Below are positions 33,363-45,900 of a stretch of 64,000 nt of DNA, in pieces. The notes under the pieces were generated by a model. It did no database searches and was not told the DNA's origin. It saw nothing but the letters and a program-made list of their open reading frames with translations. The position numbers were made by a program, and so were the translations under genes. How positions within the stretch are numbered: the first letter of the stretch is position 1; each line of letters opens with the position of its first letter. The stretch lies in assembly GCA_900291925.1 (NCBI GenBank), contig UWYS01000022.1, positions 307,501-371,500 on the forward strand, given 5' to 3'. The DNA comes from Thecaphora thlaspeos (taxonomy: Eukaryota > Basidiomycota > Ustilaginomycetes > Urocystidales > Glomosporiaceae).

Positions 33363-33760
33363 GCTGGACGGTCGGTGCTGGGGTGTGTGGGTGCTGGGTG
33401 AGGAGAGGAGGAGGAGGAGGAGGAGGAGAGTGAGAGCGAGGGTGATGGAGGGGTGGTGGCGTGATGAGAAGAAGCCTGGATGAGGGCGGGGATGGGGCAC
33501 AGCTCCTTTTTCTTTTCTTTTCTTTTCCTTTTTCGCGGGCGCTGCGCCAAAGGAACAAAGGGGACGCCTCTCGCCACGCTTACATAGAAAAGAGTCAGCA
33601 GCGGCGGCAGCAGCCCTGTGGGCCACGCCCGCCGCTGTGCTCGGGCCCGAAGCAGGAAGAAAAGTGGAGGGCTGTCGCTCCAAGGCAAGCCTTCTCTCGC
33701 TATTCCTCCCCTCCCCTCCTTCCTGTCACCACGCGTCCGCCTCTCGCACCAACTGGCAAC
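33363..33760. promoter_or_regulatory. compact divergent promoter between MAM33 and TRAX
   Basis: 398 bp between two divergent start codons. A pyrimidine-rich block (repeated TTTTC units) lies around 33509-33533. No other motif is claimed. Confidence 0.45.
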
Positions 33761-35073
33761 ATGACCCAACCATCCTCGACAGCCGCAGCAGCGACAACAG
33801 ATGCACCACCTCCACCCTCCCTCGACCTCAAACGACGCGCGTCAGACTCGCCCCGCCCTACGCTGCCCAAACGAACAAAGTCCACCACAGACGATGCTCC
33901 TCATCCCACCGCCCAACACGCCGGTGTCGAGTCCATCTTTAAAGGCTTCAGAGACGAGATAGATTCGCATGTACGTCCTCTTCACATCTCCTGGCCTCCT
34001 TGTCCTTCGCTGTCTGCCCCTGTCTTACCTCGCATCTCCCCTTGGACCGTACGCTACAGAACCACCGCCGCGACCGTCTCATCAAGATCTCTCGCGACGT
34101 CACCTCTCTCTCCAAGAAGCTCATATTCCACCTGCATCGATACACATTTCCCTTAGCCTCCTCCTCTACCGATTCTGAATCCAACGAACAAGGAGCGTCA
34201 TCGAAGAAGAACGACAAGCTCTTCCAAGAAGCCGACACCAAGATTCAGGAAATCGTCGCCATCCTGTGGCAGACATGCGAGGCCGAGGGGCTCGGCATGG
34301 AAGAGGAGCGTGGTGGAAGAGCCTATAGATACGAGAGGAACCTCGGTGGCGGCGTAGAGGAGTTTGTGAGTTTTCCTCGCCATGTTCCGCCGCTCTGTCC
34401 GATATACTGACCATCCTCTCCACGACGACTCCAACGCCAACGTCAGGTCGAAGCTCTATCATTCTACCACTTCCTTCGCTTCGACACGCTCATCACACAT
34501 GCACAAGCTCAATACTACTTCACACCTTCAACTCCCTCCCCCTCCTCTGCCACCTCCTGGTCTTCGCTACTACTTCCAATCGACAGATACCTCCTCGGTC
34601 TCTCAGATTTGACGGGTGAACTGATGCGTCTAGCCACCAACGCAGTCGGTTCGGGTGTTTCACCATCCTACGTCCTCAACATCCTCCACCTTCTGCGTGA
34701 AATCAGAGACGGATTGGATCCTTTTGTTCCTTTCGTAAAAGATATGAAGAAGAAACAGCAAGTTACGACGCAGAGTTTGAGAAAGGTTGAGGATGGTACG
34801 TACATCTCTCCCTCTTTTACCGTACGGTCTAGGAAAAAAAATAAAAATACAAAAGAGCGAAAGAGAACACTGACGCTAAGGAACAAAATTACCATTTCTT
34901 GACCGATACGGATCGGTGCGTATCGATTAGTCATGTACGCTATAGCCGTTAGGACTTCCGAGTTCAAACAGGATCCTAAAGCGTTACAGGAGATGGTTAG
35001 GAGAGCTTTGATGGCTAACCCCGCTACCTCACATCCCGGAGGTGGTGGTGGTGGAGATGATGGCGATGAGTGA
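33761..35073 (+). CDS. TSNAX: translin-associated factor X (TRAX)
   Basis: TRAX pairs with translin to form the C3PO RNase, a nucleic-acid-binding octamer. Four exons, 33761-33970, 34060-34365, 34447-34795 and 34931-35073, give 335 residues. Conserved features: FKGFRDEIDSH, DRLIKISRDVTSLSKKLIFHLHR, EALSFYHFLRFDTLIT, RYLLGLSDLTGELMR and SLRKVED joined to VMYAIAVRTSEF. The last splice (GTACGT...TTAG) was chosen because it restores the family pattern SL-KVE-xxYAL-VR-SE; upstream acceptors leave a stop. The N-terminal 60 residues are Thr/Pro/Ser-rich with KRTK-type basic clusters. The C-terminus is Gly/Asp-rich. Translin itself is not in this window. GC falls toward the 3' end. Confidence 0.9.
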
Positions 35074-35446
35074 CGACCTCCTTTGGCCATGTAACGGAAG
35101 AAACGAGCACACATCGCAAAGCAAATCACAATACAATCCCTCCTCGCGTTCAGACTTCCTTGGCAGCTTACCTGAGCTTGTGTGATCCCGAAAAAAAGAG
35201 GACCATCGAATTCAGTCCACATTTCAGCAGCGCCTCGGTCGGTAGGAGCGGATCGCAAAGATGCAGAAATGATATGAAAGATGCCATTACCGGGGCTAGA
35301 GCGGACTCAACACGACGTGACGGGACGGGACTATGCAGAGAGAAAGAGAGAGTGTGTGTGGAGCAGCGGGAAAGGGATCTGGAGGTGGTTCAGTATGACA
35401 AGGGCGGTCAGAAAGGGTGGTAGCGAGAGAAAGTGTGTGTGTGTTT

Positions 35447-35483
<37 letters not shown>

Positions 35484-35956
35484 TAGGCGTGTAAAGGTGT
35501 GTGCGTACGTGTAACAGCCCATTTGGCTTGTACGGTGCAGCAAGGCGTAGATGGGCAGGAGACAGGTCGTGTGGGCGCACTCGAAAGACCAGCAGCAACG
35601 ACGACAACGGTGACGTGGGGGAAATCCTGAGTTGATGCTTTTGCCCTTGCTGAGTGTCCGAATGCGTGAGTAGGTGCGCGCAGGGGAGCCCATCCGTGAC
35701 GTGCCGATGCAAGGCGAAACCGGGAGAAAAGATGCCAAGAGGTGACGAGGCTGCAATGAGTGGTTGGTGACGTGCACGCGTGGCGCAACTTGGCAGACAA
35801 GTGGTGCAGGGTAAAAGAGCGTGATGAACGACAGCAGCGTTGCATGGGCGAAAGAATCTCGAAGCGCCTGATGGTCGAGTGCGAGGACCGACGCGCGGAG
35901 AGATGACCTCCTGACTAGTTGGCTAGCGCGTCGCTTGGCTAGCGTGGGCGGGCGAC
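35074..35956. other. intergenic spacer with a long GT microsatellite
   Basis: No gene supported. It lies between the 3' ends of TRAX (plus) and the 7-TM gene (minus), so it is a convergent spacer. Confidence 0.6.
35432..35483. repeat. (GT)n microsatellite
   Basis: About 25 GT units with three single-base interruptions. Confidence 0.95.
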
Positions 35957-38900
35957 CTACGGCAGGTCGAGCGACATTCCGGCCTCGGCGGCGAGCTTGG
36001 CGTACTGCCTCTCGATGGCCGAGCCGAAGCGGGCCAATTTGGTCTTGTCGTCGTCGCCATCGCTGCCATCATCGTCCGAGTCGCAGCAATCGGTCCCAGT
36101 CGCCAGCGATGATGCCGACGTCAGGCCGTTGCGGTGGTTCAGGATGCCGAAGCCGAACGGCTTCACATCCTCGCCAGCAGCGGTCGACGGCCTGCTGCTG
36201 ATCGAACCGTCGGCAGAGGTGAGGCGCGAGCGGGAACGCGATCCGGCGCTTGAGTTGAGACGTCGGCCGTATGAGGATGTTGGTCGGGCAGAGGCGGCGG
36301 CGCGAGACTTGGCCGTGTCTGGCCGCGACTTTGGTCGCTGCAAGTTGGGCTGGCTCTGTTGCTGCAGCTGCGACCGCGACTGCGAGCCATGAGCGCTGCG
36401 GGGCCTCGGTCGGTCCTGCGACGACACGGGCCCGTTGACGCGGTGCGTTTGAGCGGAGTCAGCGTCCTCCTCGTCATCACCGCCGCCGCCGACGCCGTCT
36501 GCGGTCTGAGCTCGTCCCTGCGCGTTGAGGCCGGCGCCTCGCGATGTCCTCGGCCGTAGGTCGCCGTCCTCGCGGCTACTAAGGGCGCGATGGGCGCGGT
36601 CGCCGTCGGCTGTTCCGATCCCAGTGCTAGTGCCGGAACGGCTGCGGCCGGCACGGGAGCGCGTGATGCGGCCCATCTCGAGCGAGTCTTGCTCGATTGT
36701 CTGTCGGAAGGCGAAGAGGGCGTCGTCTTCGCCGTCCGACGACGGCAGGCCTCCTCGACGGTCAACCCCGTCGGCCGATGCTGCCGCGTCGTCATCGAAG
36801 GCAGCGCGGAGTGCGACGGTGGCTGATATGCTGCTAGTGGCGCCGGAGCCCAGGATCAGCTGCGATACGAGCGACTCGGACGGTGACAGGTGCGGAGACG
36901 GCCAGGCCGGCGCCGTCTTGGGGCGCGGCGTCAGCTGGTCGGGGCTATGTGAGCTCGAGTCGTGGCTGGACCTACCGGCCGCGGCAGCAATGATGCCGCT
37001 GCTAGCGCTGGCGTCGCCAACCCCGCTTCCGTTGCCGTTGCTTGCGCCAGGAGGGCAGCTGGAATTGGCGTCCTGCGCGCTCACCCGTTTTGTCGCTGCC
37101 GTGAAAGCCGCGTCTGCCTTCGGCGAGCCGTCGGGCGAAATGACTGCTGCGTCTGGCTGGCTGTCAGCCGCGCCCCGCCTCAGCTCGAGGTTGGAGGTGG
37201 TGTAGGGCCGGATCATAGTTTGTCTCGGCATCGACGAGGAGGCGGCGGCGGATGGCAGGGGTTCGATCCGAGCCGCCGCCTTGACCGATTCGACGTCGTA
37301 GACCTTCCGGCTCTCCTCCTTGGTCGACATGCGGGCGCCCGCTGACATGGGCGGCGAGGCGACGAATCGCCTGCGCCTGTCCTCGGGCTCGACGGCGGCC
37401 AACGTGGTACTGATCGCCGAGGGTCGCCGCTTCCATCTGCCAGCGGCAGCGGCCGCCGCGTCGCCGAAATAGGATGATGCCTTCCAGGCAAAGTGGGTGC
37501 CAGCATCGGCGTCGGCCGATGCGGCCTGGGCAAAGGACAAGAAGGCGAACAGGGCCCCCGCCGCGGCGGCGGAGCTAGCCGAGCTATCGGCGGTCCCAAG
37601 CCGGTCGCAGCCGCCGCTACGGACGTTGCGGTAGGGACCGCCGGCAGTGTACGGATCGTCGCCGCCACTCGAGTCATTCGAGCTGCGGCGGTGCCGCTGC
37701 TGCTGCTGCTGCTGCTGGCTGAAGCCATCGCTCAGCAGATGAAGGCGGCTGTAGGAAGGTGTCGGATTCAGATCCTCCCTCAGGGCAGGCGTCAACGCCT
37801 GGTTGATGGCCCTCGCCTCTTCCGACGTCCGCCTGATCGGCACCACCCCCCGGACAAGGCCATCAGTGCTGGCGGCCGGGTCGTAGGAGACGGCGGAGCG
37901 CAGCGCCATGCTATGGGCTAGCATCCCGCCGCCGCTGCTGACATCTTCGACAGCACGGATCTTTTCGCCATCATCGTCGCCTGCGGTGAAGCTGGCCCCG
38001 ACGCCGCCGTAGGGCCTGTATGGCCGCCCACGGCTGTAGTGCACACCGCCGCCCGCTCCTCCTTCTCCTCCCCCTTCAACCATGACGGAGTCCATCGCGT
38101 AGAGCGCTTGCAGCTGCTGGGCCGCATAGGTCTGAGCCGCCGTCGCTGCTGAGGCCGCGATAGAAGGCGGCTGGCCTGACTGCTCGTTCTTGCCACCGCA
38201 GGAGCGCAGGGAGACGGCCGAGGCCGAGTAAGGCTTGAGCCCAAACTCGCCCTCAACGTAGAAATCAAGCGAGTCCGGACGTCTCCTGCCGCTCCGCTTG
38301 ACGGCACCGTGACCATGCCCGCCGCCGCCAACGTGGCCCATTTCTGCGCCCCCGCCCCCACTGGACGAGCTGTGGTGGCCACTGGTCCCCGGCCTGCTGC
38401 CGCTGAGGCCGCCGGCCAATAATAGGGCAGGGTCGCTCGCATCTCGGCGATCTAGATGCTCGTCGGCCCAGGCCGGATAGTAGGACGGTGGCCGATTGAG
38501 GCGTTCGGGAGCCCACTCGCGCGTCTGGCGCCACGCCTTGCGGAAGATGCGGCCGGCCATCGAGCTGGCCACGGCCACGCTGGCGACGATGTTCATCAGC
38601 TTGTAGGCGTATCGGTCGTTCAGCACGTAGAGAAGCAGCGCTGAGGTGAGGAAGACGAACTGAATCACGAAGAAAGCCGTCGTCTTCTGGACGAGCATCG
38701 TCTTTACATCCTCGGCGTCGTAGTTGTGGCGAGCGCCAGGGAAGAGGGCGCAGGCGATGCCGCGCCAGCCGGCCTTGTTGAGCTTCGAGACGGTCAGCGC
38801 GAGGCAGAGGACGTCGAACAGCAGCAGGCTGGCAAACACGCCGACCACGTAGAGGCCATTAAAATGCCAGGCGCAGAAGTTGGAGCTCTCGATGCGCGTC

Positions 38901-39720
38901 CCGTTGCTCATTGTCGGAAGCAGGATGGCGAAGGAAACTACCAGGATCCAAGCGCCCACCACGGGGACCACTACCTTCGTCCGCATCTGCCAAATCGAGC
39001 AGGTCCGCAGGCAGAAGACGAGCATCGTCGCGCTGATGGCGATGCTAAAGAGCGCTGTGCTGGCCTTCATCCACGGGTCGCACGACGGTGTCATGATGAC
39101 GCTGTTGGTGACCGCTGTCAGGATCCAGGCCAGGCTGATGTAGCGCGAGAAGAGGTAGGCGATCGAGTAGATGCTCGAATAGACGCTGCTCCACGTCGTC
39201 TCGCGGACCACGCGGATGTCGAAGAAGATGGTCGAGACGATGTCCGAGCCGAGGGCGCCCATCCACATCGAAAAGTATATCAGCCTATGCGAATGGCGAG
39301 GGGAATGGCGGGGGCGAGAAGAGGATGGTGGCGAGGGCCCAATTGCAAGTTTGTCGGGATCAGGCGCAAGGCCATTCAGAAGAGCGAATGGAAGGGGTCA
39401 GCAATGCCATCCTCCTTCTGCTATCGCCCTGTCCCTATTTCTTTCCCCGCTCCTTTTTTCGTTCGCACTCACCCGATGATGGCTGCATGCGCATTCTCGG
39501 TATCGATGTGGCGGAAGATGTTGTCGGTGGCAGGGTTGATCAGAAAGACCTGCGGGATGCTCCGCTCCACTGCGTCCATCTGGCCCGGGGCCTGCGGCAG
39601 CGCGGCCACTGCGCCAGTGGCGTAGGCCGACGCCAGACGGAGCGGCAGCTCGCTCTGGTCCACAAGGGACGCCAGCGAGAGACGGAAGGACATGTCGGAG
39701 AGCGCGAGGCGAACCGGCAC
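35957..39720 (-). CDS. 7-TM membrane protein with a very long disordered tail
   Basis: Two exons, 39720-39473 and 39284-35957, joined by a 188-nt intron (GTGAGT...TAG), give up to 1191 residues; ATG 39693 is an alternative start. After a roughly 80-residue soluble N-terminus there are seven hydrophobic segments: IYFSMWMGALGSDIVSTIFF, IYSIAYLFSRYISLAWILTA, ALFSIAISATMLVFCL, VVVPVVGAWILVVSFAILL, LYVVGVFASLLLFDVLCL, AFFVIQFVFLTSALLLYVL and LMNIVASVAVASSMAG. This layout is receptor-like and similar in style to orphan basidiomycete 7-TM proteins, but I cannot assign a GPCR class. The remaining approximately 800 residues are Ser/Ala/Gly/Arg/Asp-rich, with Gln and Gly runs and many possible phosphosites (for example RPKSRPDTAKSRAAASARP). 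It is presumably cytoplasmic. Ligand and partners are unknown. Confidence 0.8.
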
Positions 39721-42700
39721 GTGGAAACGAGATCGGACAACGGGAGGAAGCAGTCAAATGTGGCGATCGTTCGTCCGCGCTACAAGAGCAGAGCTTGGCC
39801 GAACGACGCCTCCCCAGAGTATGACCAACAGGGGGACCGCTTCCTTACTCTGCCTTGGCTCGTCGACGTAAATGTCGCGTCGCACGCTCTGCTTGCAACC
39901 GAGCGTCAGAGACTGCCTGCCAGGCGTTCGTATGAGTTGGCTCTGCCGAAGCGCAATGTCCGGGGAGGGGGTTGCGGTAGAGTGTCGAGAGGGAGGAGCG
40001 GGTAGATGCGGCGGCGCCGGCGGCGGAGTGGAGCCGAGCAGAGGAGAGCCAGGGTGCAAACCAGCGGCCCGCCGCCGGAAGCAATTTATCAAGGTTCGAC
40101 CCTTGAACCCGCCTCGAGCTGGTGACTCGTTTCGGATCGTCTTCGTCCTCGACGATCGGAGGTGAGCCAAGGGGCGGATGAGACGGCCACCAACTAGGCG
40201 TGGTCAGCACGGTACGCAGGAGTAGCGTATCAGGTGTCGAGGATGGAACTCGGGACTGTTCCAAGGTCGCGAGCCGGCAGGTGGTGTAGCTTTCAGTCTG
40301 GCTGTATATGCTGAGGTTCGAGCTAGAAAGTTGGTATGACGTTGAGTCGCAGAGAGGCTGTCGAGCTCATCGCTTTTGGAAGCGCTGCGGGCAGATTAAG
40401 GGGATGAAGCGAGAGGCCAAGTGAGCCTGGTTGCGTGCCCTTGCTAGCGAGCGGACGGTGGCGATGAGGGCAGCGGCGCGGGAGTAGGGAAAGTCTGCGG
40501 GATCTCTGCCTGACTAGACGATGGTCGTAGGAGAGTGAAAGGGGGAACGAGTGAGCGAACCCAACGGGTGAAAGGGGAATGGCGGCGGCGGTATCGAGAC
40601 GCCGAGCGGACGGGCGGAGATTGGTAGATCGAAAGGTGAACGATCCGATGTGGTGGTGGACAGTGGTGGCTATAGAGGAGGAGGAGGAGGAGGAGAATGG
40701 TGGCGACGACACAAGGCGGGGCGCGAGGGAGAGAGGGAGGCGAGGAGGCGAGGCTCGCTCCGAGCCGACGAGGCCGGCCGCTGATGGGGCCAAGGGATGA
40801 GTGAGCGAAGCGCGAGGAGGAGTAAGCGCTGATGCACGGGTGCGTGAGACAGGAGGCGGCGGCGCCCAAACGCAAGCGAGCAGGCGAGCGGGCAAGCGGG
40901 CAAGCGGGCAAGCGTGGGATAAGGCGCCCGCTCCCTCCAAGAGGCGAGCCTGGCGGGCAGCAGAATTAGGGAAAAATTAAGCGTCTCGGGGGGACAACGA
41001 CCTCAATTGTGCCCCTGCTTGCCTTGTCTTTCACCTTGTCTGTGTTCTCGGCCCCTTTTGGGCCAGACTTGGTTGACTATTGAGCGCTCTTTAAGCCACC
41101 TGCGCTCTCCCTCCTGGCCTTGTTACCCCTCTTGGCGGCATCAGTACGCAGCTTTGATAAGCAAATTGGCTCCGTTCCTGGCAGGCCTTGCGCAAATCTT
41201 GGGCTCAGGGGGCTTGCTGCCGGCCACACCGGGCAAAAGTTGCAAAGATTGCCATCGTTGCTCCCAGAGGGTCCAGCACTAAACGCGACCGGACCAGACC
41301 CGCATCCAAAACGCAGCCCGATTCGGATTGAGATGTGATTGGGCCAAAAAAGGGTGGCGATATTCTCAATTTCCAGAAGTAAAGAAATTGAGCTGCCAGC
41401 GGATCAAAAGAAGGGCTTTTCTTTAATCGGTTCTTCGCTCCCGGGCCCGCTCCCACCTCGCCCGTCGCTCTTCATCTATTATACCATGTCACCTACAGTA
41501 GCTCCGCTCGAGGGCGACGCCAAGCGATGGCAGAGAGGGGCACGGGCTCGAAACGGCTCGCTGGCCGCAACTTCACACCTGCTCCTTACGCGATGGCGGA
41601 AGCCCGGTGCCCGGCGGGGAGGAGCCTGTGCTTATGTGTGGTGTCGTGTACGTATGTACCGGTGTACCTCTCTGTAGGATGTCGGAACGGACTTGCTCGC
41701 TCGCCGGCGGACTCGCACCCGCCCACATTACCCATCGCCGCCGTCGGTCCGCGGAGGGGGAAGTCCTTCGGCCCTCTCGATGGGGCGCCTTTTGGCCGTC
41801 AGAACCACAAGACAAAGAGGTCCAAACGCACGTTCGCTCTCGAGCGGAACTCCTCCGCCGCCTCTCTTGACGGAATGAAGGTTTAGCGCGTCGGCACCCA
41901 TCCGAGCGAGACGGTCTGCCACCAACGGCCATCGAGGCGTTCTCATGCGGGTGCCGCCCTGCTCCCGGGGGACACTCCACCACCTTCCATCATCACAAGC
42001 ACGGAAGCACACGGCCCCCTGTGGCCTAGCTCCGTCCACCTCCGAGAGGATGCGGTGACCGTCCCTGTCGGGCTGTCCCGAAAGCGCGGGAAACCCCGCC
42101 TCTTCCTCGGTCATGCCTTGGGCGTTCAAGATTCAAGATTACAGTTAACTCGGAGGAGCCAAAAGTGCGGTCATTGCAAGGGTCCTTTGGCTAGGTGCAG
42201 CCGTCGCGGAGGCAGTCCGAGCAGGGCGGGCGGTGGGGCGCAGCTTCCTTCCCTTTTTTTTTTTTTTCCATGCTGCTTTTTTTCACCTTAGCTTGCTTCC
42301 CGCCTGGCCGCCGCCCCTCGAAGCGCAGCTCGGAGGGGCACCCTGTGGGGCGGCCAGACACGAGACGGCGGATGGATGAGGGGGTCGGCGCCGTTGGGTC
42401 AGCAGAGCAGCGAGCCTACCTGGCCCCCTCCCTTCGATCTGCCATCTCCACAACACGTACACGCACCCGCGACGTTCCAGCGCAGCACCGTGCACCACGG
42501 ATCGCATCGTCCGCCCCTCGACACCTCGGTCCGCCGCACAACGCTCCCGCCGGCTTCGACACCGGCATATTGCGACCGTCGGTACGTGCCGTCGCCGCCG
42601 GAAGGGCGTGTTGTTCGCTCTTTGGACGCTTCATCCGCCCGTCTCCCGTTGCCTTTCGCTGCTTAGTTGGGTCCACCGGTCCGAGTCCCCATATCCCATC

Positions 42701-42915
42701 CCGCGCACGCCACTCTGGCCATCCGTCCGTCTGCCCCTCCATCAAAAGCCTCCACCCGGCCCTGCTTCGACGCCGTCGCACACCGCTCTGCCTCGACACC
42801 GCGATCCGCCATCCCGGAGGTCGTTGCCATCGCGCTCGTCGACGAGAGAACGGCTAGAGTGTGTCGCAGGTCCAGAGCAGCGCGAGGAACGAACCTCCGC
42901 CTCCGTCTGTACCGG
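39721..42915. other. 3.2-kb gene-free region upstream of two divergent regulators
   Basis: No gene could be supported on either strand. Features are low complexity: a GCGGGCAA tandem near 40890-40915, GAGGAGGAG near 40677, and a poly-T tract at about 42247-42265. It presumably holds the promoter of the 7-TM gene on the left and a long 5' region of the SSXT gene on the right. Confidence 0.5.
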
Positions 42916-45900
42916 ATGTCTGAAGAGATGCAGAGCGTGGCGTCGCATAACGACCCAGCGTTGCCCTCGTCCTCCGCAGCCGCAGATGCCGCCACCACGT
43001 CATCACGGCCCACATCACCACACTTGCCTCAGCAGCACAACGGGATGGCTGCCAAGGTCGACGGCGACTCCGAACAGCAGCCAACAGCGCTAGCCGCCAG
43101 CCCCCCGTTGTCGTCGTCCTCGACGGATGGCCAGGATCTACCAGCAGCCAAGACCCTCTCGCCGGTCCAACGAAGCATTGCCGGCGACGATGCGCATCAC
43201 GTGAACGGCCTGACGCAGCAGTCAATCACCAACAGCAGCACACGAATCGCCACCGTCGGCGACGACCGGGCAGACGACAGTGCAGTCGATGGGCCGCCAT
43301 CTGACGGACAGCAGCAGCACCAGCAGCAGCTACACTCCGTCGACGAGGGGCCGTCGCCTGCCGTGGAAGCGTTGTCGGACGCTGTCGAGGCCGTTGCGCA
43401 GGCCGACTCGCCGGGCACAGCAGCTGCGGCTGACCAAGCCGCCGAGGACGCCAGTGGGCTGCCGGGCCATGCTACGGAGGCGGAACAGGCACGGCCAAGT
43501 GACGTCGAGCTGCAAACAGTAGCGCCAGAGGCGGATGGCGGCGACGTCGCTACGGCATCCGCTGACCTTCAGGCTGCTTCAGTGGCAGAGGAGACGGGTG
43601 GCGCACCGTCGATGTCGCAGGCTTTGGCCCAATCTGAGGCTTCGAGCTCAACGGACGCGGCCACTGTAGCTCAGGAGGAGCCCCGGCCTCCATGGCCAAC
43701 TGCAAGTTTGTCGACAGAGCCCTCCAGGAGCGCCGCAGAGTCTCAAGATACCACAGGCCAGGGCCCGGCCGGCGTCACGATGCTCGAGGCGGCCGCTCCA
43801 GAGGCGGCCGCCCACTCGGATGAGGAGCGGCCGGCAGAGAGCCAGGCGCCGGCTGCGACGAAGCCCGTGGAGCTTCCTGGCGGCGACGCCTCAATGGCGC
43901 TCGACGATGGCCCGCAGCTCCCGGACGACGCTTCGGCCGGACAGCAGCCTACCGTCGACGCTGCAGCGACGGCGTCCCCAGCCGAGTTCCAGACGAGCCG
44001 GAGGGAAAGCAGGCCGGAAGCGTCGATGGTGGAGGCTGCTCAAGCGAGAGTCGCGGCAGCGACGGCGATGATGACTGCCGATAGCACAACGGACGATGAG
44101 CCATCGGCGTCTGCAAGAGCGGTCGCCATCGAGGCGGCTACGGCGACCGGAACGAGCACGGACATGGCGGCGACTGCCACTGATGACCCTGCCTCACTTG
44201 ACGCAGTCATGACAGGTCAGCCGTCTGACGCTGCAGCAGCAAATGCAGCCGGCGAGCCCACTTCGACAGCTGCTGCGCCGCCTACGCTGGCGGACGCTCA
44301 GCCAGACGAATCGGTCGCCGTCGGCGAGGCCGCCTCGGCAGCACCCGCAGTGGATGCGAGTGGCGTCGCTGTAACGGAAGCGGGCAGCACGGCAGCAGCG
44401 ACGGCTGATGCGAGCATGGACGTTGAGGCGATGGATGGCGCTGAGACGGGCCCTACAGCAGAAGTTGACGTACCATCATCGACGATGACGACAGCGCCTC
44501 TAGCCAAGCGAATATCGCACGCCGCCGCAGCCGCCGCAGCCGCCGCAGCCGCCGCCGTTGATGGCCTCGATGCGACAGTTGCGCCCAGCTCGACCCTCTC
44601 CCTCGAGCATCCACAGGACGGCAGCCAGCCGGCGCAGACACACCCACAGAAGCAGACGCTAAGCACGCAACCTCCGCCGACTGTTCCGGCGCCTTCTGCA
44701 CAGCCGCAATTCACCGTGACCGCCGCTCCGCTCACGCCGCTCCCTCTTGCTCTCGCGTCATCTTCAGCGACAGCATCTGCAGTGCCCGTCATCGAAAGCG
44801 GCAACGCTCCCGTCACTGCTCCTACGCCAGCGCCTGCTCCTGCGCTCGCAAGCTCGGCTCCTCTGGCAGCCGTTGCCCCGAAGCCGGTTGCCGTTCCCTC
44901 TGCTTTACCAACAAGCGCATCGGCGCCCGCCGAGAGCAGCTCGACCGCCAGCGCGCTTCCTGCTGCACCATCATCGGCCACTGCCGTCACCGATCCTTGG
45001 ACAATAGCAGCCAAAGTCTCCACCGCAGACACTTCGCAGCAGAATTCCGACTTAGCCGATGCGACGACGACGACGACGACGACGATGATGAGCAGCGCAA
45101 ACGAAATCGCGACCTCTACCGGACTTGCAGCCGAGATCTCGGCGTCAGAACAGGCCACCGCGCCTGGCGCTCGTCCGGTCATCTCGGCCGCGGTCGAAGC
45201 GGGCGGCAAGGAAGCCAACACGGCCGTCGCCACGACACCGGACGCCTCAAATTCGCAGCCCCCTGTTGCCGCGCAGAGTAGCGGGGCGGCGGCGCGACTG
45301 AGTAATAAGCGAAAGTCGGAAGAGATGGACGCTACAACCACGGCTGCCGGGGCTGTTGCTAGCCCGACGGCATCGCCGAACAAGCGGGTCCGGGAGGGTC
45401 GAATCGCCCTGATTCTCCGGATCAACAAGGAGCTGATCCGGATGTGCGTCGATATGCAGGCCAACAACCTCACCGCCGACCCGGTTTACCGAGAGTGAGT
45501 CCTGATGACCGCACAGAGCACGAAAGGTCGACCGGCCTCGAAACACGCGCTGACCATCTGCTAGCGCCTCCCCTTGCTCTTGCCCTCCTCTTCCGTGCAC
45601 TCGCCATCAGCGTCGCGATTCGCCTCCAGGGCAACCTCGGCTACCTGGCCGGCATGGCCGACAAGACCAAGGCATCATCAGAAGCCCCGGTCCCACAGCC
45701 GCCGAAGCTCGAGCCTTTTCCGCGGACGTCGCACGCCCCGTCGTCACCGCTTCCGACGCTCTACGACCAGCTGATTGCGTTGTTTGCCCACGCCACCAGC
45801 CTGTCTTCGGCTTTGGCCTCGACCGTCAACGCCCCTTTGTCGCCTATGGTCAATGATGCCGACACCAACGTTGAAGGGCGCAAGCGGTCGCTTGGCGAGT

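Noticed and set aside
40070..40120. Possible tRNA T-arm (GGTTCGACCC)
   Set aside because: The stem pairs as CAAGG/CCTTG around a six-base loop, and no acceptor, D or anticodon arm can be built around it.
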